Of a stretch of DNA of 64,000 nt, positions 23,582 through 38,546 are shown in pieces. The notes below the pieces were generated by a model. It was not told the DNA's origin. It searched no databases and was given only the letters and a program-made list of their open reading frames with translations. Location: NCBI GenBank assembly GCA_030278955.1, contig JAOANR010000003.1, forward strand, positions 27,667,227 through 27,731,226, written 5' to 3'. Every line of letters begins with the position of its first letter. Positions within the stretch are counted from its first letter, which is position 1. A program made the translations under genes and the position numbers. Source of the DNA: Hygrophila difformis (Eukaryota; Streptophyta; Magnoliopsida; Lamiales; Acanthaceae).

Positions 23582-26500
23582 CTATGTCCTCATAACTATA
23601 TCGTTCTCGGCGAAAAGTTCTGGATACTTCTGTCGCATCTCAGCTTCTGTTTCCCATGTTTGCTCTTCAGTGCCACGATTGGACCAAATAACTCTAACTA
23701 GGCGTATAGTCTTATTTCTCGTCTTTCTTTCCTTCGTGTCGACGATCCGAAGTGGTTTCTCTTCATAAGTAAGATCTTTATCTAAATTTATTGTTTCCGG
23801 TTGGAGAACATGTGCGGGATCGTGAATGTAATTTCGCAGTTGTGAGATGTGGAATACATCATGTACTGCACTCAATACTGGTGGTAGAGCCAGTTTGTAG
23901 GCGAGATTACCTACACGCTCCAAAATCTCGTATGGCCCAATGAATCGAGGGCTCAGTTTCCCCTTCTTCCCAAAACGCATCACGCCACGCATGGGAGAAA
24001 TCTTTAACATCACCTTATCACCAACTTGAAATTCAGCATCTTGTCGTTTGTGGTCCGCGTAGTGCTTTTGGCGATCTTGAGCTGCTTTCAATTTCTGTCT
24101 GATGAGTTCGATTGCCTTTACCGTTTCTTCCAACATATCGGGTCCTACTACCACTCCATCTCCATCCTTACTCCAACATAGTGGGCTTCGACAGCTTCGT
24201 CCATACAGAGCTTCAAATGGGGACATACCGATACTGGTATGATAACTATTGTTATAAGAGAACTCAATTAGAGGTAAATGAGTCTCCCAACTACATTTGA
24301 ACTCTAGTGCGCATGCTCTGAGCATATCTTCCAAAGTTTGGATGGTCCGTTCTGTTTGACCATCTGTCATTGGGTGGAAGGCGGTACTCATCTTAACTTT
24401 TGTACCCAATGCTGTTTGTAATTTCTGCCAAAAGTTGGAGATGAATCGACTATCCCGATCAGACACTATATCGTGTGGAATTCCATGTCTTCGAACAACA
24501 TTGTCAATGTAGGCTCTAGCCATCTGATCCATTGACCATGTGTTCTTCATGGGGATAAAGATAGCAGTTTTAGTCAAACGGTCGACTATCACCCATATTT
24601 TGTTCATACCCCGCGGGGTTGTGGGTAACCCAGAGACGAAATCCATAGATATACTATCCCACTTCCATGCGGGTATCTCTAGGGGCTGTATCAATCCGAG
24701 TGGTTTCTTTCTTTCTGCTTTGACTTTCTGGCAAGTCAAGCATTTCGCCACAAATTCAGCTACTTCCTTCTTCATCCTCGGCCACCAAAATATTTTCTTC
24801 AAATCCTTGTATAACTTATCTCCTCCAGGATGCACTGAATAAGTTGTATTATGTCCTTCTTCCATTATCCTCTTCTTTAAATCCTCACACTTCTGCGGGA
24901 CACACCATCTTCCTTTGTATTTAATACTTCCATCGTCATGGACCTTGAATTCAGTGGCTTTTCCTTCGTTTATCTTCTGCTTGATACGGTCCAGCTTGAC
25001 GTCTCCTACTTGGTTTTCACGTATTTCATCGAACCAAGTAGGTCGGATTGTCATAGCGCTCAGTATAGTATGGACAGTACCCTGGTAGACAAGTTCGATG
25101 TTCAAACGCATTAAGTCCATGTAAAGCTCTGGTGGCACAATCCTCGTATTCATTAGGTGCGTCGACTTTCGACTCAAAGCATCTGCAACTACATTTGCCT
25201 TCCCTTCATGATAGGCAATGTCGAGGTCGTAATCTTTAATCAATTCGAGCCATCTTCTTTGACGCATATTCAACTCCTTCTGAGTGAATATATACTTTAA
25301 ACTCTTATGATCCGTGAAGATCTTACAAGTTCGTCCATATAAGTAATGGCGCCAAATCTTCAATGCAAAAACAACCGCAGCCAACTCGAGGTTATGCGTA
25401 GGGTAATTTTCCTCATGAGGTCGCAACTGCCTTGATGCGTATGAAATGACTTTTCCTTGTTGCATTAAAACGCAACCCAAGCCACTCTTCGAGGCATCAG
25501 TATATATCTCGAAGTTATCTTCCTCCGTAGGTAAAGTCAAAACTGGTGCAGTTGTTAATCTTCGTTTCAGCTCATGAAATGTAGTCTCGCATTCGGGAGT
25601 CCAATCATACTTCAATCCCTTCTTCAACATCTGTGTCAATGGCCTCGCAATCTTTGAGAAATCCTTAACGAAACGTCTGTAATAGCCAGCTAGGCCAAGA
25701 AAGCTTCGTATCTCCGTTTGATTGGTTGGCCTTGGCCATTCAGACACCGCGGAAACCTTTAAAGGATCTACCGCTACTCCTTCAGCTGACACCACATGCC
25801 CTAAAAAGGCTACTTTATCTAGCCAAAACTCGCATTTAGAGAGTTTGGCGTAGAGTTGGTGGTCTCTTAAGATTTGTAAGACCTCTCGTAGGTGTTGGGC
25901 ATGTTCTTTTTCATCCTTCGAGTAGACTAATATGTCGTCTATAAATACGACGACACACGTATCCAATAGCTTCCTGAAAACATTATTCATAAGTCCCATA
26001 AACACTGCAGGTGCGTTTGTCAATCCAAAAGACATCACTGTGAACTCATAATGCCCATAACGAGTTCGAAACGCAGTTTTTGGTATATCCTTCTCAGCAA
26101 CTCTCAACTGGTGATATCCAGACCAAAGATCTATTTTCGAAAATACTTTCGCGCCTCGAAGTTGATCAAACAAATCTTCTATCCTTGGCAAAGGATATTT
26201 GTTCTTAATGGTCACTTGATTTAGGCCTCTATAATCAACACATAACCTCAATCCGCCATCTTTCTTCTTAACGAAAAGAACTGGTGCACCCCACGGAGAT
26301 GTATTAGGGTGGATGTAGCCCTTCTTAAGCATGTCTTCTAACTGCTCCTTTAGCTCTTTCATCTCAGCTGGGGCCATGCGATAAGGAGCTTTAGAAATGG
26401 GCTCTGTTCCAGGCACTAAATCAATAGTAAACTCTACTTCCCGAGCTGGGGGCAAGCCAGGAACCTCATCTGGAAAAACATCTAGATATTCCCTTACTAT

Positions 26501-28387
26501 TGGTATTGTATCAATCTCTTTTTCTTCGACTTGCATGTTATGTACATAACATGCATACAATGGGTAACCATTTTTCAGTAAAGTCCCCAGTTGTAGGGCT
26601 GATATTATTTTTATGCACGGCTTCATAGGTTGTGCATAATAGAACACCTTATCACCCTTTGGGCTCCGGAGTGCGACTTTCTGCTTCTGGCACTCAATCT
26701 TTGCCTTATATAGTGCCAACCAATCCATTCCCAGAATTACATCGAAATTCGATAAAGGGAACTCAGTTAAGTTAGATGGGAACTCAATGTTGTTAATCAA
26801 CAAAGGGACCTGAGAGTACTGTTTAGAGCAAGGGACTATTCCTCCAGATGGTAGAGAGATTCCAAACGAAATTATACTAGGTTCAGAGAGTCCTAGTTGG
26901 GATACTATGTTCGAGGATATAAAAGAACAACTAGCTCCTGAATCAAATAATGCCTTAATAGGAGTGCTGGAAATTGTAAGCGTACCAGTCATCACGTTTC
27001 CATGCTCAGGCACATCGGCTTGGTTTAGCACATTAAGTCGTCCCACTGGCTGTTGTTGGGGCTGTGTAGGGTTGTTACGATTCCCATTACGTCCAACTCC
27101 AGTATCTCGTATATTCTGTCTCTGTATTCCATTTCCACGATCATTTCTGGGGCGATCTCCCCTGTTATTGCCTTGATTACCTTCCAGGTCATCTCTTTTT
27201 GTAATCCTGTCAAGGCGGGTAAAGCAAGTGACTCGTTGATGACCTTCCCGACCACATCTATAGCAAGAATTTCTTCCAGTGCATGCTTGGCATAGATGGC
27301 GTCTCTGGCATTTGGGGCATGGAGAAGGAAGTGGCTCATTTCTGCTGAGAGACGGACGAGTGTCGATGCCACGATCATTTCTCCTACCATCCCGATCTCT
27401 TCCTCGGTTTCTGTTGTCATCCCTCCGATCAAAATGTCCTCGTTTGTTCTGGTTAGACTCTTGCTGCGGAAACCTGTTGCTGGCTTCTGCTCCACTAAAA
27501 TTTCTCTTTTGCTGCAGAATTCGAGACATAGTGACTGCTCGATCATAGACCTTTTGAAGGCTTGTAAATTGTTTCCCGCCAAATGCTTCACGGATTGAAA
27601 AATTCAATCCTAGCTCAAACCTCTGAGCTCTCGCTTGGTCAGTGGAAGCCAAGTCAGGTGCAAACCTCAACAGTTCTAAGAATTTTGTGTGATATTCCTG
27701 CACGCTCAAGTTCCCCTGTCGCAAAGTCATGAACTCTTCATATTTAGCTTGTTTCACACTTGAAGGGTAGAAACGATCCCTTAAGTCTGCCACAAACTGT
27801 TCCCAGTAGTAAGTATCTCTCTCATTGGCTATTAATTCTTCATGAGTCCGCCACCAGGCATCAGCTTCACCCCTCAAATAGTATGAGGCAATATGGACAT
27901 CTTGTTCCTCAGGACATTGTGTAGCATTCAAAAGTTTCTCGAATGTCCTAATCCAGTCCTCTAGTCGTGCTGGATCTTCTTGTCCCTCATATATAGGTGG
28001 ATTGTAATGTGCCACTAAGCTCAAGTAATTAGTAGGTTGGGTGGGTTGGGGAGTGGCTTGATTTTGGACGGCATCTCCCAAAGTAGCCAATAATTGTTGC
28101 ATCATTGCCATGGGGTCTGCCTGTGGAGGGGGTGCCACATTGTCTCCTTCTGGTGGGACTTGGTCAGGCTGTCCTCGGGCCTGATTGACGTTTTCGTTAA
28201 ATCCGTTTGGATTCTCAAGAGGTTGAGCATCCATCGGAAGCTCAGCTGGAGGCAGAGGTGGTTGATCGTTTAGTTGGTTCCTCTTATTCTCTTCAGTTGG
28301 AACCACCGGTCGCCTCTGTCGGTAATTCCTGGTGTTTCTAGATATCGAGTCTTCAGGGACGGGATTAATCCTATCACCGCGTACCAT
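23582..28387 (-). CDS. gypsy II gag-pol polyprotein
   Basis: I chose the Met at 28387 ([13 protein letters not shown]); an upstream in-frame Met at 28453 would add 22 residues of hydrophobic leader. The product is about 1,601 residues with no internal stop. Rough positions: gag capsid 126-290 ([15 protein letters not shown]); CCHC knuckle near 374 ([14 protein letters not shown]); protease near 479 (LFDSGAS); RT from 667, with FIDDILVYS near 814; RNase H near 962 ([10 protein letters not shown]); integrase zinc region near 1184 (HPGGDKLY) and core from 1265 ([15 protein letters not shown]); chromodomain-like tail to the end. RT before integrase defines Ty3/gypsy. It should make and integrate element cDNA. 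All key motifs look intact, so this copy may encode active proteins. Confidence 0.95.
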   Translation of the reverse strand: MVRGDRINPVPEDSISRNTRNYRQRRPVVPTEENKRNQLNDQPPLPPAELPMDAQPLENPNGFNENVNQARGQPDQVPPEGDNVAPPPQADPMAMMQQLLATLGDAVQNQATPQPTQPTNYLSLVAHYNPPIYEGQEDPARLEDWIRTFEKLLNATQCPEEQDVHIASYYLRGEADAWWRTHEELIANERDTYYWEQFVADLRDRFYPSSVKQAKYEEFMTLRQGNLSVQEYHTKFLELLRFAPDLASTDQARAQRFELGLNFSIREAFGGKQFTSLQKVYDRAVTMSRILQQKRNFSGAEASNRFPQQESNQNKRGHFDRRDDNRNRGRDRDGRRNDRGIDTRPSLSRNEPLPSPCPKCQRRHLCQACTGRNSCYRCGREGHQRVTCFTRLDRITKRDDLEGNQGNNRGDRPRNDRGNGIQRQNIRDTGVGRNGNRNNPTQPQQQPVGRLNVLNQADVPEHGNVMTGTLTISSTPIKALFDSGASCSFISSNIVSQLGLSEPSIISFGISLPSGGIVPCSKQYSQVPLLINNIEFPSNLTEFPLSNFDVILGMDWLALYKAKIECQKQKVALRSPKGDKVFYYAQPMKPCIKIISALQLGTLLKNGYPLYACYVHNMQVEEKEIDTIPIVREYLDVFPDEVPGLPPAREVEFTIDLVPGTEPISKAPYRMAPAEMKELKEQLEDMLKKGYIHPNTSPWGAPVLFVKKKDGGLRLCVDYRGLNQVTIKNKYPLPRIEDLFDQLRGAKVFSKIDLWSGYHQLRVAEKDIPKTAFRTRYGHYEFTVMSFGLTNAPAVFMGLMNNVFRKLLDTCVVVFIDDILVYSKDEKEHAQHLREVLQILRDHQLYAKLSKCEFWLDKVAFLGHVVSAEGVAVDPLKVSAVSEWPRPTNQTEIRSFLGLAGYYRRFVKDFSKIARPLTQMLKKGLKYDWTPECETTFHELKRRLTTAPVLTLPTEEDNFEIYTDASKSGLGCVLMQQGKVISYASRQLRPHEENYPTHNLELAAVVFALKIWRHYLYGRTCKIFTDHKSLKYIFTQKELNMRQRRWLELIKDYDLDIAYHEGKANVVADALSRKSTHLMNTRIVPPELYMDLMRLNIELVYQGTVHTILSAMTIRPTWFDEIRENQVGDVKLDRIKQKINEGKATEFKVHDDGSIKYKGRWCVPQKCEDLKKRIMEEGHNTTYSVHPGGDKLYKDLKKIFWWPRMKKEVAEFVAKCLTCQKVKAERKKPLGLIQPLEIPAWKWDSISMDFVSGLPTTPRGMNKIWVIVDRLTKTAIFIPMKNTWSMDQMARAYIDNVVRRHGIPHDIVSDRDSRFISNFWQKLQTALGTKVKMSTAFHPMTDGQTERTIQTLEDMLRACALEFKCSWETHLPLIEFSYNNSYHTSIGMSPFEALYGRSCRSPLCWSKDGDGVVVGPDMLEETVKAIELIRQKLKAAQDRQKHYADHKRQDAEFQVGDKVMLKISPMRGVMRFGKKGKLSPRFIGPYEILERVGNLAYKLALPPVLSAVHDVFHISQLRNYIHDPAHVLQPETINLDKDLTYEEKPLRIVDTKERKTRNKTIRLVRVIWSNRGTEEQTWETEAEMRQKYPELFAENDIVMRT

Positions 28388-28799
28388 TTTGCGGAGAATA
28401 GCTATTAGTACTACCTCCTTAAGTGAGTTAAGGACAAAAATATATAACAACAAAGTCCTGGGCCCGTGAGCTGCCTACGTACCCTTTTTAGGGGGATCAA
28501 GGACTAACATAGATCTGATTTATATACAAAAGTCACCTAGATCTATATAAGGTTAGCAAAATAGTGGGCAGATAATAAGCAAAATATCGCCTATGTCAAA
28601 ACTATACAGAAGTGTCAAAACATCTAATAGTCAGGCTAAACACTGTATGGAGTAGGGCCACCCAGGGTGCAGATCGGAGAGCCTAGGGGCGTGGGTGTGT
28701 GCGCTGAACCAACACTCTCGTCCGGGTCCTCCTCCTCTGGATCTTCAGGGTCCTCCTCGTGACGAGAGGGCTCCCATTGTGATGTTGCTCTGGCTGGGG

Positions 28800-29117
28800 C
28801 TAAGGGCCGCAATGAGGGGGCCAGTCTCGTTGCGCCGAAGGTCGGGCGGCTGCCGGTGGGGCCGCTATAGCTGGTGCAATGGGTCTCGCCGGCGTACTGG
28901 GCCCTGCAATAGGCCCATCGTAAAGTAGTTGACCATGTAACATAGTATAAAGTCGATGCTCGGCATCGACTCGTCGGAATCTCTCCTGCCGCGCTTCTTC
29001 TTCAGCCCTACGCAGTCTGTCCCTCAACTCTCGAACTTCATACCTCAACTCTGCGTTCTCAGATGTTAGTGTAGTCAGTGCAGCGACCGTCCGATGCGGA
29101 TCGTTTGGAAAAGTCAT
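28800..29117 (-). CDS. small leader ORF of gypsy II with coiled coil
   Basis: A 105-residue frame lies in the untranslated leader between the 5' LTR and gag, in the same direction as the element. Residues about 14-55 (LTSENAELRYEVREL, LRRAEEEARQERF) have heptad leucines and many Arg/Glu, so form a likely coiled coil. The C-terminal half is Ala/Pro-rich (PSTPARPIAPAIAAP). I do not recognise a family. It ends about 410 bp before the gag start, in GC-rich sequence unlike its surroundings. It might be an accessory protein or an upstream ORF that affects gag translation; both are inference. Confidence 0.45.
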   Translation of the reverse strand: MTFPNDPHRTVAALTTLTSENAELRYEVRELRDRLRRAEEEARQERFRRVDAEHRLYTMLHGQLLYDGPIAGPSTPARPIAPAIAAPPAAARPSAQRDWPPHCGP

Positions 29118-29280
29118 TTTCTATAATATTTAAATACTGAGTATAGAGCTACTTGCCTAGATAGAAATAAATATATGTCCCCAAATGACCCCAGTGTCGT
29201 GCCCAATTTGAAAAAAATAGAATCCTAAGAAGATGTCGCGATTTAAAATTATTTATATAAATATTCTGAAAAATAGTTGG

Positions 29281-29297
29281 ATGCTCCAATACCACTC
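29281..29297 (-). promoter_or_regulatory. primer-binding site of gypsy II
   Basis: Directly after the 5' LTR end the minus strand reads GAGTGGTATTGGAGCATCC. TGGTATTGGAGC matches the initiator tRNA-Met site TGGTATCAGAGC at 10 of 12 places, so it is a plausible but imperfect site. Confidence 0.6.
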
Positions 29298-31335
29298 TGT
29301 AACACCCCGGTTTTTCCGACTCGCGGGTATTACCGCCACACCTCCTAAATAAGGCTCGATCTGACACATCGGCTTATTTAGGGGATGCTAAGGCTAAAAT
29401 GAGTATATCAAATACCTGTTTCAAACAACCATGCTTAAACATAAAAGATATAATATTTCATATAACCGAAGATCGTTTCTCAAAACAACTTACAGAGAGG
29501 AATAAGAACTAACTTTAATATTATACATGTGATAGCAAAATCATAATACACATTCACAAAACGTTTGACATCTTCAAAAACTAATGAAACTACTTTATGC
29601 AGAAAACATGTAGGTGCAGTGCTCCCTTCCCCTGTCAGTCTTTAGTCTTACCCTGGAAGGAAAAAGAAATAAAGAAGAAAGATTATCAGCGAAGGATTCG
29701 CTGGTAAGTTCCCTATACTCGAAATCAACGAAAATCCAAATAATTATAGTCAAACCAAGGCTGCTTTCAGATCAATAAGCCAGTGCTTAACAATAGGGGT
29801 AACACGATAATGGTACTCTCAATTCAGCAACCAGCAATTCAGCAATATCTAATAATAATTTCGGGATCAACCGAAATCCTGAACAAGGGCAATTGCCAAG
29901 ATATGAATAACCATCTCAATGGTTGCATGCATGTTAGAGGGATTCAGAATGAACCTCACAATACCGGTATCCTGACTAAATCTCGGGTCTCACCCGATCT
30001 CATTTAGATCAGGGGTCACTCTATATGGCATTTTCCAGCGCCTACTGAACACGGGCCGTCACACGGCAGTCAACCTCAATCATGCTTGTTATCTATTAAT
30101 CAATAGATAATTACCCTTTAAGGGCGCCCGCAGGCCAAAGAGTCAACAATAAGATGGATTACCTCACCAGGTTCAACAAAGATCAACAATGAATTGGTCT
30201 CACTCATAATATGCCATTAAACCCCTCGGCGGGATGGCTATAACCTATGTTGTCGTACTTAGGGCATATAGTCAAAGGGTTAATTATACAGCGAGTGTCT
30301 ATGTATATCAAAGGCAATTGGAACGATGTCAAAAGGAAATATGCGACGAAAGCAAGTGCAACAAGAACAACAAGGCTAACAAATAAAATAATGATCAATG
30401 AACGAACAAACGATAGCGGACATTGTAGGCCAATAAGAAACAATAAAAGCCTACTACTAGTAGGGCAAGAAAGAAACATAATGCCAACTACTAAAGCAGG
30501 AACAAAAATAAAGGCCTACTACTAAGGTAAAGACGGACCAAATAAATAAGGAAAGCGAATAACAGAAAGCCAAACAAAGACAACTAAATAAATAGGGAAA
30601 GCGGATAAAGAAAGCGAATAAAAAAAATAATAAAGACGGAAAGCATAGGAAACTTACTCTATCGCAAAGTTTTAACTAACTCCGACACCTAGCAGATCCT
30701 TAACGCCTCTCCGGCTACTATTCAAGTAAGCTTTGGTTACTTTCAATTGTTGTGAATTCGTATATGGTGAGCCCCGGTATTTGTAGACGAATGCAAGCAA
30801 CCAAGTGAATGGTGAGTCATAGATTTTTATCTGCCAAATGTTTCAATTATCACAGCTTTCACCATGCATGCACTCCACGTCCGCAAATAGCATCTAACTC
30901 CTCAAGCCTACGAGTTACTCATCAAGACTAAGTGTATACCTATCATCTCATTTCTTACGCCATGCAGACATAGCTTGCTACTATATACTAATTGTCCAAC
31001 TAATACTTTAATTTATTCATCACACTTGATTATTGATCAAATGTCATTCCCAACGTGCAGTACTAGTTAATAGGTAGCTAGATTTAAGAAAAATGTATTG
31101 ATTGATTTACTAATTTGTATACAAGCATTTTTTTTTTTATATATTTGTTACTATTATTATTGTTAAATAAAAGTCCTTAAGATATTTCCTATATAATTTA
31201 AAATATCACAATACCCCTTACTAAAATTTTAGCAATCATAAAATAAAATAATTTTTCCAAAATAATAATGAAAATAAAATCTCATAAAAATAATAATAAT
31301 CGGGGTAGAGTATAGTAAAAATGCTAGGTATTACA
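29298..31335 (-). repeat. 5' LTR of gypsy II (2,038 bp)
   Basis: Nearly identical to the left LTR, with a 15-bp extra copy of an AATTCAGCA-containing segment near 29,830. The TATA box reads TACAAATA (30,778-30,785; the plus-strand base at 30,783 is G where the left LTR has A), a change expected to weaken the promoter that drives this copy. Confidence 0.95.
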
Positions 31336-31585
31336 CATCAATTCTTAAAGAAATCCATCCATCCATTTATCCTAATAAAAAAGCAAATCCCCATGCCCAG
31401 AAAACAATAAATTCTCTACTCCTAATATTCCAAAAATATTCAAAGGCAAAGATCAGAGATTGAACCTGTCATGTAGTTTGAGATGTAGTCATGTGAGACC
31501 AATAGATTCGAATGTGGAGAAATAAATGATTCAATTATAAAGCTAACTAAATTATTAAAGAGTAGGAAGAGAACCACATTTATCA

Positions 31586-33999
<2,414 letters not shown>

Positions 34000-34699
34000 C
34001 TGCATTGAATCCATAAAATAAACATTTGAGGCTAAAGCTTGAAATGCAATAGAATAATTCAAGTAGGCAATAAACCAACAGCCTATGCGGCACACTTATA
34101 TAGCTCCGGGAAAATAATAGATTCCCTCTTTGATTTTTAGAAAGTTATTTTTTTTTGTCCCTAAATTAACAAGTCAGACTACTATAGCAAATATTAACTT
34201 CACATGTTTCTTACGAAAGGCAATTAATTCCCGTAACAAACTACTGTGCCAAAGATACCATCCTATGAAAGCAGCCAAAATAAAACTGACATGCTTAGTT
34301 GGACACACTTCACAACCCCCACCTTAACCCCTCTCCTTAATCCTGCCTTAAAGAGAGGAAAAAAAAGAGAGATGAGACCCAAATGAATTTCCCAAAACAA
34401 GTTCAGGTAAATTGCAACATAAAAGCCCAATTACTATTCCTAACAACCCCTGTAACCCTAGACACAACACACACACCACAACAACGATAACAGCCACAAA
34501 AAAAAAAAAAAAAAAAAAAACTGAGTTTTCGTCGCAAACTCCTTTTCCAATTCCTACAAGGGCTGCTAAGGAGGCGACCGACCGGCCCGAAATCATGATG
34601 CACGAACAACAATTGGTTCCAAAACAAGTCTGATCAACAAGATTCAAATCAAATCAAGTTCATTCACACAATTAAACCACACAAAAACCACATCAGATA

Positions 34700-35110
34700 C
34701 GAAACGAAAACTTCAAAAACAACTAACAAAAACAAGACATGTATCTGAAATTACCCAAATCCACCGTCGAAGGCTTGGAGTTCTTAAGGGGTTGGGTGCG
34801 ACGGGCAGAGAAGAGAGCTCGCCGATTTTGCGAGGTGGGCGGCGAGCGAAGAGAGGGGGTGCCGGACTCGCGTGGCCAGTGCCAGGACTGGCGATTGGAG
34901 ACCGGATGCTGGAGGCGAGCGGCGCGTGCGAGGTTTGGGCAGGCGAGCGGCGCGCCAATAATTTTCATAGCTACACCAGTCGTTCGTCCTCGTCAACAGA
35001 CCTGAATAGCAGCCTTCGCTGTCACCGTCGCTAGGGCTCCGGCTGCCGGCGGGAACGGAGCAGATCGAGAAATTCCGTTGTGGGAAATTTAGAACAAAGG
35101 GCTCGAACAC
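34700..35110 (-). other. GC-rich leader-like segment, possibly a captured first exon
   Basis: This segment is far richer in G and C than its surroundings and is open in two minus-strand frames. One contains MKIIGAPLACPNLARAA. A donor-like GGGTAATTTC follows near 34,750. It stands just inside the second Helitron 5'-end-like segment and upstream of the SIN3 fragment, so it could be the first exon of a captured gene. No family is recognised. Between it and the SIN3 exon there is only a 20-base A run (about 34,499-34,520) and unremarkable sequence. Confidence 0.35.
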
Positions 35111-35219
35111 GACGGCAAGCAGTCGGATGAGTCGAAGATAGCTGCAAAATGAGGTGATACCCGACCCGCGTGCTCCAAAATTGGGTCACATCGGACGGCG
35201 ATAAAGACAAATTGCACAC

Positions 35220-35283
35220 TGGATCCAACGGCCACAATTGAAATTCACAATAGAAGATATAGAACTCTCCCTCTTATAAGAGA
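35220..35283 (-). other. internal Helitron 5'-end-like segment
   Basis: From 35,283 the minus strand reads TCTCTTATAAGAGGGAGAG and then, about 40 bp on, GTGGCCGTTGGATCC. The Helitron 5' end at 43,880 shares TTATAAGAGGGAGAG and GTGGCCGTTGGATC in the same order and direction. It is preceded by A, as Helitron 5' ends are. It looks like the start of a second, related Helitron whose 3' end may be the shared one at 15,438. Confidence 0.6.
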
Positions 35284-35330
35284 TAAAATATTATAAATAA
35301 TGTAATTAATATGTTCTTCATTAAAACCTA

Positions 35331-35700
35331 GGCTCTGATACCAATTTTCAAGCAAATCTATGGTTTTAATTTAAAGATATGCAATAAGGACTAAACTGCA
35401 TAAAAGTAAAGTTTTCTGGGTAAGAGTAATAGAATAAAAAGTCAAAGGGCTCCTGTTGAAAATAAGAATCCAAAAGGAATCTTTGCAGAAAGTTCCTCAG
35501 GACCAAATTGGTTTGAAAATTGAAAGTTACAGGACGATGTAGGGTCGTACACTGTATTGACCATGTCTATATGGTATGATAGGTGAATATATAACCTTGA
35601 AGGTGGACGTGGTTCATAACTGAATGGATACCCCTCTCTTCCATGCTTCAGTCCAGTAATGATGGCATAAATTTCTTTTTTCTTACTCCAAGGAAGCGCA
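35331..35700 (-). other. LTR-retrotransposon remnant with tRNA-Met primer-binding site
   Basis: The minus strand carries TTGGTATCAGAGCC (35,344-35,331), the initiator-Met primer-binding site, with AT-rich sequence to its right that could be the end of a copia-type LTR. The internal part is cut off at the Helitron 5'-end-like segment 50 bp away. The right boundary is not determined. Confidence 0.5.
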
Positions 35701-35761
35701 ATACAGTGTTCAATACTAATAATTAAGTGAATTTAGATACTTTTTGCTGTTGAAATCTTAC

Positions 35762-36221
35762 CAGTAGTCACACATTTCTTTTGTCCTCTTGAAATTCCTC
35801 TTCTCATATTACCACCAATCATAGTGTTTGCACATATATCTAAACCAAGAACCTGTCAATAAACCAATTAGACCTTTGGTTAAAATTCAAAACTGAAGCA
35901 ATTTTTCAGAAAGAGTAAATTAGAAGATACAACCTTAAGAATACAACCCGTGACCAAACTTGCTTTCTGACCCAACAATGATGCTTTCATAGACGCATGA
36001 AGCACTGGCTCAGGTAAGATTCCAGCCTGAGGCTCTCGCCTGGATAGTTCTGCAAGCATCTCATATCGCGTCCCAACACCCAAACACCAGCCTGAGAAAT
36101 CAAGTGTCTCCCTCACTGTCAACTCTCCATGATGAAGATCATGTTGACTGATGTATGCACATGTTCACTGGGGAACAAATTCTCTAAACTCATGCCCACA
36201 ATATGTGATCTGGCCATATTG
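35762..36221 (-). pseudogene. ABCG: PDR-type ABCG transporter fragment
   Basis: PDR transporters are full-size ABCG efflux pumps of the plasma membrane. Two exons remain. Exon 36,221-35,934 reads QITYCGHEFREFVPQ, ISQHDLHHGELTVRET and LDFSGWCLGVGTRYEML from the first nucleotide-binding domain. Exon 35,852-35,762 reads [11 protein letters not shown] and [16 protein letters not shown], the signature region, where the usual ISGGQKKR has become ISRGQKKC. An in-frame TGA at 36165-36167 replaces the Arg of PQRTCAYIS, consistent with CGA-to-TGA. The Walker A part and everything after the signature are missing. It joins the PAT fragment at about 36,220-36,304 and points the same way. Confidence 0.88.
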
Positions 36222-36507
36222 CTGTAAAGATCAACTTTCATTCACTGTAGACATGTCATAACCACAATCAGGACAAAGGGTACATGCCTTCAAGCTATCA
36301 TCAACAAGCAACAAAGTGCTTTGGCCCCGCAATATAGCCGGGCCTCCAACCAGTCATGGCAAAGGCCTAATGAAACAACAGTACAATTAATTGAGAGAGA
36401 TAAAGATTTTGAGACCATGATAACGTAGACTAATTCATAAACCACAAGATATGGGAGCAACTTTAGAGTTATACTGAGAATTATTTCAAGAGATCAGTAA
36501 TTACCTA

Positions 36508-36842
<335 letters not shown>

Positions 36843-36845
36843 TTA

Positions 36846-36950
<105 letters not shown>

Positions 36951-37931
36951 TCAGTTAGGATACTGGCTCACCCGAAAAGCGCATTTTTCAATGTAATGAA
37001 ATATAATATGTAGGAAATTCGCAAACAATTGATTAATCTTTTGCAAGGATGTCTTACTATAGCTTATTATGTTCATTTTAATTCTTACTTCCACAAGTAG
37101 TAATTCTTACCGCTGATTTTTTTTTTTAGAAATTCGAAGATGCTGAAAATTTGGAGCAATTTCAAAAATTATTTCGAAAATTTGTGCTCTATCAGTTCAC
37201 CGTATAACCATATATAGAAACTACTATACTATAATAAAAAGGACTATTTCCAGCCAGAGATTCGTATCATTTGTCAAATTTTCCCTGGAACCTTGGAGGG
37301 AAGGCACAAATCAAAATGACATGTAAGTAATATCTAAAATTGATCACTTATGGCATATGCTAAAAATAATAATAATAATAACGCAGCTTCTGTGAAATTC
37401 ACTCCAAATCAGATAGCAAAAGACACGATCAATATTACTAAAAAGAACTAACACAACATTATTCTTTGGGCCTGGTTTTGATAACCTACTTGGGGATAAT
37501 GACATATTATAATGGTAGTATTGATAAACCTATTCAGGACATATTGGCATATCATAATTGCATTTAGATTATTTGTACATAGGGAGCACGAGAACGAAAA
37601 ATGATTACGATCAACTGCATAGTACAAGGGTGTTACGCATACCAAGCAAGTAGAGAACCTAGCACCTTTTCCCTATTGGTATGTGTTCAGATCATTTGAT
37701 GAAAAAGAGAATAAAAGAAATCTTAATTAATCATGTTAATTTCAGGGAAAGCATAGTCTCAAAATTAGAGATAATCTAATCCTCTTAAGCAAAATATGAA
37801 AACATGACTTAAAATAAAACTATTATCTTATCATTAGATATTATGGCTTTTAAGTATAATTTGTTTTTATCAAACATACCTTTAGTTAAAGAGAATTTTT
37901 GTAAGAATGAGATACACCTAGAACAGTATTA

Positions 37932-38495
37932 TCTATATATTAATAAAACCATTAGTGGTTGTCTTCATTTAATGTGGTGTCTTCATTTCAAATTTCCAAT
38001 TTTTATAGATTTTTGTATTTTTTTAATTTATTTTAGAGTTTCTCATTTATTTATTTATTCATTATAGATTTTCAATTTTTGAAATATATGAAATTTTCAA
38101 TTTATATGGAATCCCACAATATTGTTCACTTTTAAAAAGATTTGAAAGATTTGAAATTTAAAATTTAAATAGATTTGAAAGATTTTGAATTATAAATTTA
38201 TATAGAATCTATATCTATATATATTAATAAAACCATTAGTGAACAATCTATCCTACATTTAATGTGGTGTCTCCATTTCAAATTTTAAATTTTTATAGAT
38301 TTTTGCATTTTTTAATTTATTAATTTTAGAGTTTCTCATTTATTTATTTATTCATTATAGATTTTCAATTTTTGAAATATATGGAATTTTCAATTTATAT
38401 GGAATCCCACAATATTGTTCACTTTTAAAAAGATTTGAAAGAATTGAAATTTAAAATTTAAATAGATTTGAAAGATTTTGAATTATAAATTTATA
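37932..38495 (+). repeat. tandem duplication of the Helitron 5' end (about 282 bp)
   Basis: The terminal sequence TATATTAATAAAACCATTAG and the following 260 bp occur twice, starting at 37,932 and 38,214, with high similarity through the GATTTTGAATTATAAATTTA segment. Confidence 0.8.
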
Positions 38496-38546
38496 TAGAA
38501 TTTCCAATTCCAATTTATATAATATCATTCTAATTGTATATAAATA

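Larger units (their letters stand above)
21388..31335 (-). mobile_element. intact Ty3/gypsy chromovirus-like retrotransposon II
   Basis: A complete 9,948-bp element on the minus strand. The 5' LTR is 31,335-29,298 and the 3' LTR is 23,408-21,388. It is flanked by the 5-bp duplication CATCA (21383-21387 and 31336-31340). The polyprotein frame is open throughout. The LTRs differ at about 13-14 positions plus a 15-bp insertion near 29,830 by eye, under 1 per cent, so it is young. It sits inside the composite Helitron between the SIN3 and BIG BROTHER fragments. LTR length, domain order and C-terminal tail suggest the Tekay/Del group of chromoviruses, which is an inference. Confidence 0.97.

Noticed and set aside
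34412..34647. ORFs through the 20-base A/T run at about 34,500 on either strand
   Set aside because: Poly-Lys and poly-Phe translations of a homopolymer; no family similarity.
37200..37250. ACTATAATAAAAAGGAC as another Helitron 5' end
   Set aside because: It lacks the leading A|TC and no partner 3' end was found in the same orientation nearby.
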